Below, in pieces: positions 59,811 to 64,000 of a stretch of 64,000 bases of DNA. Each line of letters opens with the position of its first letter. The stretch's first letter is position 1. The translations under genes were made by a program, and so were the position numbers. The notes beneath the pieces are model-generated. The model saw only the letters and a program-made list of their open reading frames with translations, was not told the DNA's origin and searched no databases. Source of the DNA: Variovorax sp. HW608 (lineage in GTDB: Bacteria; Pseudomonadota; Gammaproteobacteria; Burkholderiales; Burkholderiaceae_C); assembly GCF_900090195.1 (NCBI RefSeq), contig NZ_LT607803.1:7404229-7468228 (forward strand), written 5' to 3'.

Positions 59811-60155
59811 GAATGACCTCCTGGAATTGACGGTTTGGAAAAAAGGCCTCGTCTCTGGTTGGGAGACGCGACCGGGGGGGAAATTCAAGGGTTGGGGGAG
59901 AGAAGAGAGAGAGAGAAGAGGGGGAAGGGAAGCAAATGCGGGAAGGTCGGTTCACTATGCCCACGCTGTCATCGAATTGCAATCCCTTCGCCACATATGC
60001 TTGATCCAGGTCTAGTTCATGGCATGAAATCGCTATGAAATCGATAGCGGAAGAGCTCGACGGCGCAGGCGATTGCAGCTCATCCGGAACGACGTCCGAG
60101 GTGTCAAGACGGGGGAAACACGACCACGCCGAGCGAAGGGCCGCGCGCCCCTGCG
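59811..60155. other. Non-coding hpf leader and upstream region
   Basis: No gene was found in these 345 bases. They contain, from left to right, the hpf Shine-Dalgarno (59817-59822), a CGTCTC/GAGACG stem (59850-59868), a 60-nt purine-rich run on the plus strand (about 59874-59933, pyrimidine-rich in hpf mRNA), the -24/-12 element at 59978-59993 and an ATGAAATCG direct repeat with CGCTAT/ATAGCG inverted repeat near 60024-60050. The uvrD-like gene ends at 60156. Confidence 0.7.
59978..59993 (-). promoter_or_regulatory. Candidate sigma-54 (-24/-12) promoter for hpf
   Basis: Minus strand TGGCGAAGGGATTGCA matches TGGC-N8-TTGC-type spacing, with GG and GC exactly 12 nt apart, as required by RpoN. 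It would give a start near 59967 and a leader of roughly 155 nt. Spacing is right, but the second part of the -24 block is GA rather than AC. Confidence 0.55.
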
Positions 60156-62267
60156 TCACCGCCAGGCGGCGCGCATGCGGCTCAGGAGATCGATCGTGGC
60201 GGCGGGCGGTGGCACGTGCGGCGCGCGCGGCGGCGGGGGCGGCCAGGTCTGCTGATCGAAGCGCTGTGCGTCGGCCGCCGTGATGAAGCGCGTACGGCCC
60301 GCGTACAGATGCCGGTCGCCGCGCGCCGCCTGCTGCGTCACGTAGAAGCGCTGCGGCACCAGCAGATGCAGGTGGTCGCGCGCCCGCGTCATGGCCACGT
60401 ACAGCAGCCGCCGCTCTTCCTCGAGCTCCTGCGCGCCCTGCGCCACATCGGCGGGTATGCAGCCGTCGACGACGTTCAGGACGTGCACCGAGGTCCACTC
60501 CTGCCCCTTGGCGGAATGGATGGTGGAAAGGATCAGGTAGTCCTCGTCGAGCAGCGGCGGGCCGGGCCGGTCGCTGGTGGCTTCGGGCGGGTCGAGCGTC
60601 AGCTCGGTGAGAAAACGCTCGCGCGATGCGTAGCCGGCCGCCAGCCGCGCGAGCTGCTCGACGTCGCCGCGCCGCACGCCCGAGTCGTCGTAGAGCCGCT
60701 CCAGATGCGGCAGGTACCACGCGAGCGCGATCTCCATGTCGGCGGGCCACGAGAGCGCAGGCTGGCGCAGCGCGCCATAGGCGTCAGCGAAGCGCGCCCA
60801 TTCGGCCTGCGCCTGCGAAGGCGGCACGAAAGAGCGCACCACCTCGCCCGGATCGGCCGCGGTGTCCATGGCATCGAGCAGCCGTGTGGACGTGACCGGA
60901 CCGATGCCCGGGATCAGCTGGGTGACCCGGAACCCGGCCATGCGCCCGCGCGGGTTCTGTGCAAAGCGCAGCACCGCGAGCAGGTCCTTGACGTGGGCCG
61001 CCTCGAGGAACTTGAGCCCGCCGTACTTGACGAACGGGATGTTGCGCCGGGCCAGCTCCAGCTCCAGCGCCGCACTGTGCGTGGACGTCCGGAACAGCAC
61101 GGCCTGCGACTTGAGCGCAAGCCCGCCCTCGCGGTGCGCGAGCACGCGGTCGGCCACCCACGTCGCCTGCGCCGCCTCGTCCGCCACCAGCACCAGTTGC
61201 GACCGGCCGGCGGACGGCTTGTCGGTCCAGAGCGTCTTGGCGTGCCGTTCCGCGGCGGCGGCGATCACGGCGTTCGACACATCGAGGATCGGCTGCGTCG
61301 AACGGTAGTTGCGCTCGAGCGTGACGATGCGCGCCGGCTGGCTGAAGTGCTCAGGAAAATCGAGGATGTTCCGCACCGTTGCGCCGCGAAACGAGTAGAT
61401 CGATTGCGCATCGTCGCCCACCACCGTGACGCCGCGTCCGTCGGGCTTGAGCGCACGCAGGATGGCGGCCTGGAGCAGGTTGGTGTCCTGGTACTCGTCC
61501 ACCAGCACGTGGTCGAAGCGCTCGCCGAGCTGCCGCGCCAAGGTGGGCTCGGCCATCATTTCGGCCCAGTACAGCAGCAGGTCGTCGTAATCGAGCACAT
61601 GCTGTTGCTGCTTGGCCTCGACGTAGGCGCCGAAGAGCCGCTTGAGTTCGGCCTCCCATTCGGCGCACCACGGGAACGCCTGCTTGAGCACGTCCGCGAG
61701 CGGAGCCCGCGTGTTGACGGTGCGCGAATAGATCGAGACGCAGGTGCCCTTCAGCGGAAAGCGCCGGGTGGAAGTCGAAAGCCCCAGGTCGTTGCGCACC
61801 AGGCCCATCAGGTCCTCGGCGTCGCCGCGGTCGTGGATGGTGAAGTTCTCGTCAAGGCCGATCTGCGCCGCGTACTCGCGCAAGAGGCGCGCGCCCACGC
61901 CATGGAAGGTGCCGGCCCACGGCAGCGCCGGCGGGGATTGGGACGGCAGCCCGAGCACGCGCACCAGCACCTGGCCGGCGCGGCGTTCCATTTCCTGCGC
62001 GGCGCGGCGCGAGAAGGTCAGGAGGAGCAAGCGCTGCGGATCGGCGCCACGGGCGATCAGGTGCGCCACCCGGTGCGCCAGCGTGCTGGTCTTGCCCGAA
62101 CCGGCGCCGGCGATCACGAGCAGGGGCCGCTCGTCCTGCGCGGCGTCGCCGACGGCCGCGTCCCGCCCATGCTGCACGGCCGCACGCTGCGCGTCGTTGA
62201 GCTGGGCGAGCGCTTCGCCGAGCCGCTCTTCGGGGCTGTTCAGGAGAGGGGTCGCAACGCTCGGCAT
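60156..62267 (-). CDS. UvrD/Rep-like ATP-dependent DNA helicase
   Basis: 703 residues. SF1A helicase: LNDAQRAAV Q-motif, Walker A VIAGAGSGKTSTLAHR, motif II VLVDEYQDTN, motif III VGDDAQSIYSFRGA and the C-terminal motifs ILSTIHSAKGQEW and RLLYVAMTRARD. Reading further upstream to 63200 is out of the family, and ATG 62267 (MPSVATPLLN) is used. It unwinds 3'-5' DNA in repair or replication restart. Divergent from corA; a GC hairpin separates them. Confidence 0.94.
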   Translation of the reverse strand: MPSVATPLLNSPEERLGEALAQLNDAQRAAVQHGRDAAVGDAAQDERPLLVIAGAGSGKTSTLAHRVAHLIARGADPQRLLLLTFSRRAAQEMERRAGQVLVRVLGLPSQSPPALPWAGTFHGVGARLLREYAAQIGLDENFTIHDRGDAEDLMGLVRNDLGLSTSTRRFPLKGTCVSIYSRTVNTRAPLADVLKQAFPWCAEWEAELKRLFGAYVEAKQQQHVLDYDDLLLYWAEMMAEPTLARQLGERFDHVLVDEYQDTNLLQAAILRALKPDGRGVTVVGDDAQSIYSFRGATVRNILDFPEHFSQPARIVTLERNYRSTQPILDVSNAVIAAAAERHAKTLWTDKPSAGRSQLVLVADEAAQATWVADRVLAHREGGLALKSQAVLFRTSTHSAALELELARRNIPFVKYGGLKFLEAAHVKDLLAVLRFAQNPRGRMAGFRVTQLIPGIGPVTSTRLLDAMDTAADPGEVVRSFVPPSQAQAEWARFADAYGALRQPALSWPADMEIALAWYLPHLERLYDDSGVRRGDVEQLARLAAGYASRERFLTELTLDPPEATSDRPGPPLLDEDYLILSTIHSAKGQEWTSVHVLNVVDGCIPADVAQGAQELEEERRLLYVAMTRARDHLHLLVPQRFYVTQQAARGDRHLYAGRTRFITAADAQRFDQQTWPPPPPRAPHVPPPAATIDLLSRMRAAWR

Positions 62268-62387
62268 CGAGCGCAACTGTACTGGATGTTTATCCAGATT
62301 CAGCACGACCGTGGTCACGACCCGATGACATAATCGCGCCTCGCTGCAAAACCGGAGCTTTTCGATGGAAATCGTCCCGTCTCGGCA

Positions 62388-62434
62388 GCTTTCACTCCCC
62401 TTCTGACGCCCCTGCGGCGAGGGGGATTGAAAGC
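62388..62434. repeat. Imperfect 16-bp-arm hairpin in the corA/uvrD gap
   Basis: GCTTTCACTCCCCTTC (62388-62403) pairs with GAGGGGGATTGAAAGC (62419-62434) with two mismatches around a 15-nt loop TGACGCCCCTGCGGC. It lies 46 nt upstream of the corA ATG. It may be a leader structure or a mobile repeat. No Mg-responsive M-box motif was recognised. Confidence 0.6.
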
Positions 62435-62480
62435 GCCCCACCCACTCGCCATACCGCCAGACTTTCCAAGGGAGTGAGCC

Positions 62481-63467
62481 ATGCTCAACATCTTCACGCT
62501 CGCCAATGGCCGCCTCGTCCAGGAAGAGATCGAGGCGCTGGAGGAGCTGTCCAAGTTCCAGCCGATCTGGGTCGATCTCGAATCGCCGACCCTGGAGGAA
62601 AAGCGCTGGATCAAGCAGTATTACGGCCTGTCCATCCCCGAGGACGCGATGGACGAGGACATCGAGGAGTCCGCGCGCTTCTATGAGGAAGACAACGGCG
62701 AGCTCCACATCCGCAGCGACTTCCTGATCGACGACGCCGAGAACCCGCGTTCCGTCCGCGTCGCCTTCATCCTCAACCAGCACAACATCGAGCTGCGCAG
62801 CCGCGGCGTGCTGTTCTCGATCCACGACGAGGACGTGCCGGTGTTCCGCCTCGTGCGCATGCGCGCGCGCCGTGCGCCGGGCTTGATCGAGGACGCGAAG
62901 GAAGTGCTGCTCAAGCTCTTCGACGCCGACGCCGAGTACTCGGCCGACACGCTCGAGAACATCTATGACGAACTCGAGAACGCCGGCAAGAAGGTGCTGT
63001 CGGGCAACGTCAGCGACGAATTGGCCGGCGAGGTGCTCGGCCTGATCGCCCGGCAGGAAGACCTGAACGGCCGCATCCGCCGCAACGTGATGGACACCCG
63101 CCGCGCAGTGAGCTTCATGATGCGCAGCCGCATGCTCAATGCCGAGCAGTTCGAAGAGGCGCGGCAGATCCTGCGCGACATCGAATCGCTGGACAACCAC
63201 ACGGCCTTCCTCTTCGACAAGATCAACTTCCTGATGGATGCGACCGTCGGTTTCATCAACATCAACCAGAACAAGACCATCAAGATCTTCTCGGTCGCGA
63301 GCGTGGCGCTTTTGCCGCCGACGCTGATCGCCAGCGTCTACGGCATGAACTTCAAGTTCATGCCGGAACTCGAGTGGAGCTTCGGCTACGAGTTCGCGAT
63401 CGCCCTGATGGTCGCGAGCGCGCTGGTGCCGATGTGGTACTTCCGCCGAAGGGGCTGGCTGAAATAG
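62481..63467 (+). CDS. corA: Magnesium/cobalt transporter CorA
   Basis: 328 residues. Large soluble N-terminal domain with LNIFTLANGRLVQEEIEAL and a long alpha helix, then two C-terminal transmembrane helices with the YGMNFKFMPEL signature (GMN motif) in the pore loop. Forms a pentameric Mg2+ channel. AGGGAG precedes the ATG. The stop codon is directly followed by repeat copy E. An imperfect hairpin sits in the leader. Confidence 0.97.
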   Translation: MLNIFTLANGRLVQEEIEALEELSKFQPIWVDLESPTLEEKRWIKQYYGLSIPEDAMDEDIEESARFYEEDNGELHIRSDFLIDDAENPRSVRVAFILNQHNIELRSRGVLFSIHDEDVPVFRLVRMRARRAPGLIEDAKEVLLKLFDADAEYSADTLENIYDELENAGKKVLSGNVSDELAGEVLGLIARQEDLNGRIRRNVMDTRRAVSFMMRSRMLNAEQFEEARQILRDIESLDNHTAFLFDKINFLMDATVGFININQNKTIKIFSVASVALLPPTLIASVYGMNFKFMPELEWSFGYEFAIALMVASALVPMWYFRRRGWLK

Positions 63468-63638
63468 CCCACCCCCGTTGCTTGCTCACTTCGTGTAGCC
63501 GCCTCCCCCCTCGAGGGGGCTGAGCCCGCACACAAAAGGTCCGGTGGACCTTTTGCGGCTGGCGAAGGGCCGGGCCACTGGCCCGGCGCGGCCTGCAAGG
63601 CCTACCCGGCGGCCCGGCAAAGCCGGTTCCGCGGGTGC
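63468..63638 (+). repeat. Dispersed 3'-end repeat, copy E (expanded)
   Basis: CCCACCCCCGTTGCTTGC and CACTTCGTGTAGCCGCC match copy B, followed by CCCCCCTcgAGGGGGCTG. After about 85 nt of other sequence the tail GGCGGCCCGGCAAAGCCGG and TTCCGCGGGTGC returns. The insert holds a 10-bp-arm perfect inverted repeat (63533-63555), a GCCGGGCC/GGCCCGGC stem (63569-63587) and a GGCCTgcaAGGCC palindrome. The copy begins immediately after the corA stop. Confidence 0.85.
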
Positions 63639-63671
63639 ACTGGAACAGCGTGGCTCGGATGGGCCTGATTT

Positions 63672-64000
63672 TTATTCCTGCGAGAGAGTCGCGAGCCAGG
63701 CGCTGACGAGGGCGAGGCTGTAGCGGCTCGCGACCGACGCGACGAAGCGCGTGAAGTCGCCGTGCGCTGCGTCGTCGGCGCGATCGGAGATGGTCCGCAC
63801 CGCCGCGAAGGGCACGCCGAAGTCGTGGCACACCTGCGCGACCGCCGCGCCCTCCATTTCCACCGCCAAGGCATCGGGCAAGGCGAGGCGCAGCGCTTCG
63901 CTTTCGGCGAGGGTCGAGACGAAGCGATCGCCGCTGATCAGGAGGCCTCGATGGACCTTCGGTGCCGCGAGCGCAAAGTCGTCGGCCACCTTCTCGCCGA
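63672..64000 (-). CDS. mtnN: 5'-methylthioadenosine/S-adenosylhomocysteine nucleosidase, C-terminal part
   Basis: The last 109 or so residues of a protein whose start lies beyond the right edge. VEMEGAAVAQVC is the ribose/substrate signature and RTISDRADDAAHGDF holds the conserved catalytic Asp of MTAN/Pfs. It cleaves MTA and SAH to adenine and sugar, ending methylation by-products. GTG at 63989 is not the true start because the frame is open to 64000. Confidence 0.9.
   Translation of the reverse strand, partial: GEKVADDFALAAPKVHRGLLISGDRFVSTLAESEALRLALPDALAVEMEGAAVAQVCHDFGVPFAAVRTISDRADDAAHGDFTRFVASVASRYSLALVSAWLATLSQE

Noticed and set aside
60035-60283. Small frames between hpf and the helicase gene
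   Set aside because: Arg-rich, no family match, and they run over the end of the helicase gene.

Overview
The window is high-GC, densely coded DNA from the chromosome of a betaproteobacterium, most likely a Comamonadaceae close to Variovorax. This rests on the gene families and on Burkholderiales-type gene neighbourhoods (argS-SPOR-dsbA, fur/bamE-dapB, leuS-lptE-holA-proA, ptsN-hprK, lptA-lptB-rpoN); I could not run a database search. I see no tRNA, rRNA, insertion sequence, prophage or CRISPR array. Nearly everything is core metabolism, cell-envelope biogenesis and regulation. Both edges cut a gene.

Layout. 1-6 kb: a kinase-like protein, a PIN nuclease with a nu-class glutathione transferase, an RlmL-type rRNA methyltransferase, an orphan hybrid histidine kinase and a YceI protein. 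6-13 kb: lptA-lptB-rpoN, then argS-SPOR protein-dsbA, all on the minus strand, and psiF. 13-22 kb: a membrane spermidine synthase-like protein, a CoA-transferase/LysR/DUF2214 operon divergent from malate synthase G, a ProQ-type RNA chaperone and a LysR/DUF2917 divergent pair. 22-28 kb: a fatty-acid/CoA operon (thiolase, enoyl-CoA hydratase, acyl-CoA dehydrogenase), then a probable PPi-dependent phosphofructokinase and a CWC protein, convergent with a zinc metallopeptidase. 28-36 kb: an MFS pump, a class II amidotransferase, and gshB and gshA separated by benE and kup. 36-42 kb: leuS-lptE-holA-proA. 42.5-53.6 kb: a complete glycogen cluster (GH13 glucosidase, glgB, glgX, glgC, glgA, glgP) on the opposite strand. 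53.6-56.8 kb: bamE-dapB-exbB-exbD divergent from fur. 57-60 kb: a CPBP protease and hpf-ptsN-hprK. 60-64 kb: a UvrD-like helicase, corA and the end of an MTA/SAH nucleosidase gene.

How the parts fit. LptA, LptB and LptE belong to one LPS export machine and BamE to outer-membrane protein assembly. RpoN, PtsN, HprK and Hpf are the usual sigma-54/nitrogen-PTS partners but sit about 50 kb apart here. The sequence upstream of hpf has a well-spaced -24/-12 element that could reconnect them. The glycogen cluster both builds and breaks down glucan; GlgC releases pyrophosphate, which the PPi-type phosphofructokinase could use.

The most notable non-coding structure is a dispersed repeat of about 95 bp found five times. 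Each copy sits at the 3' end of a gene and in the orientation of that gene, and one copy now encodes the C-terminal tail of a protein. Other structures are a 19-bp-arm hairpin just upstream of hprK and a 16-bp-arm imperfect hairpin in the corA leader. The glycogen cluster also appears inserted between two halves of a normally continuous Burkholderiales block. I did not find a convincing new defence or biosynthetic system.
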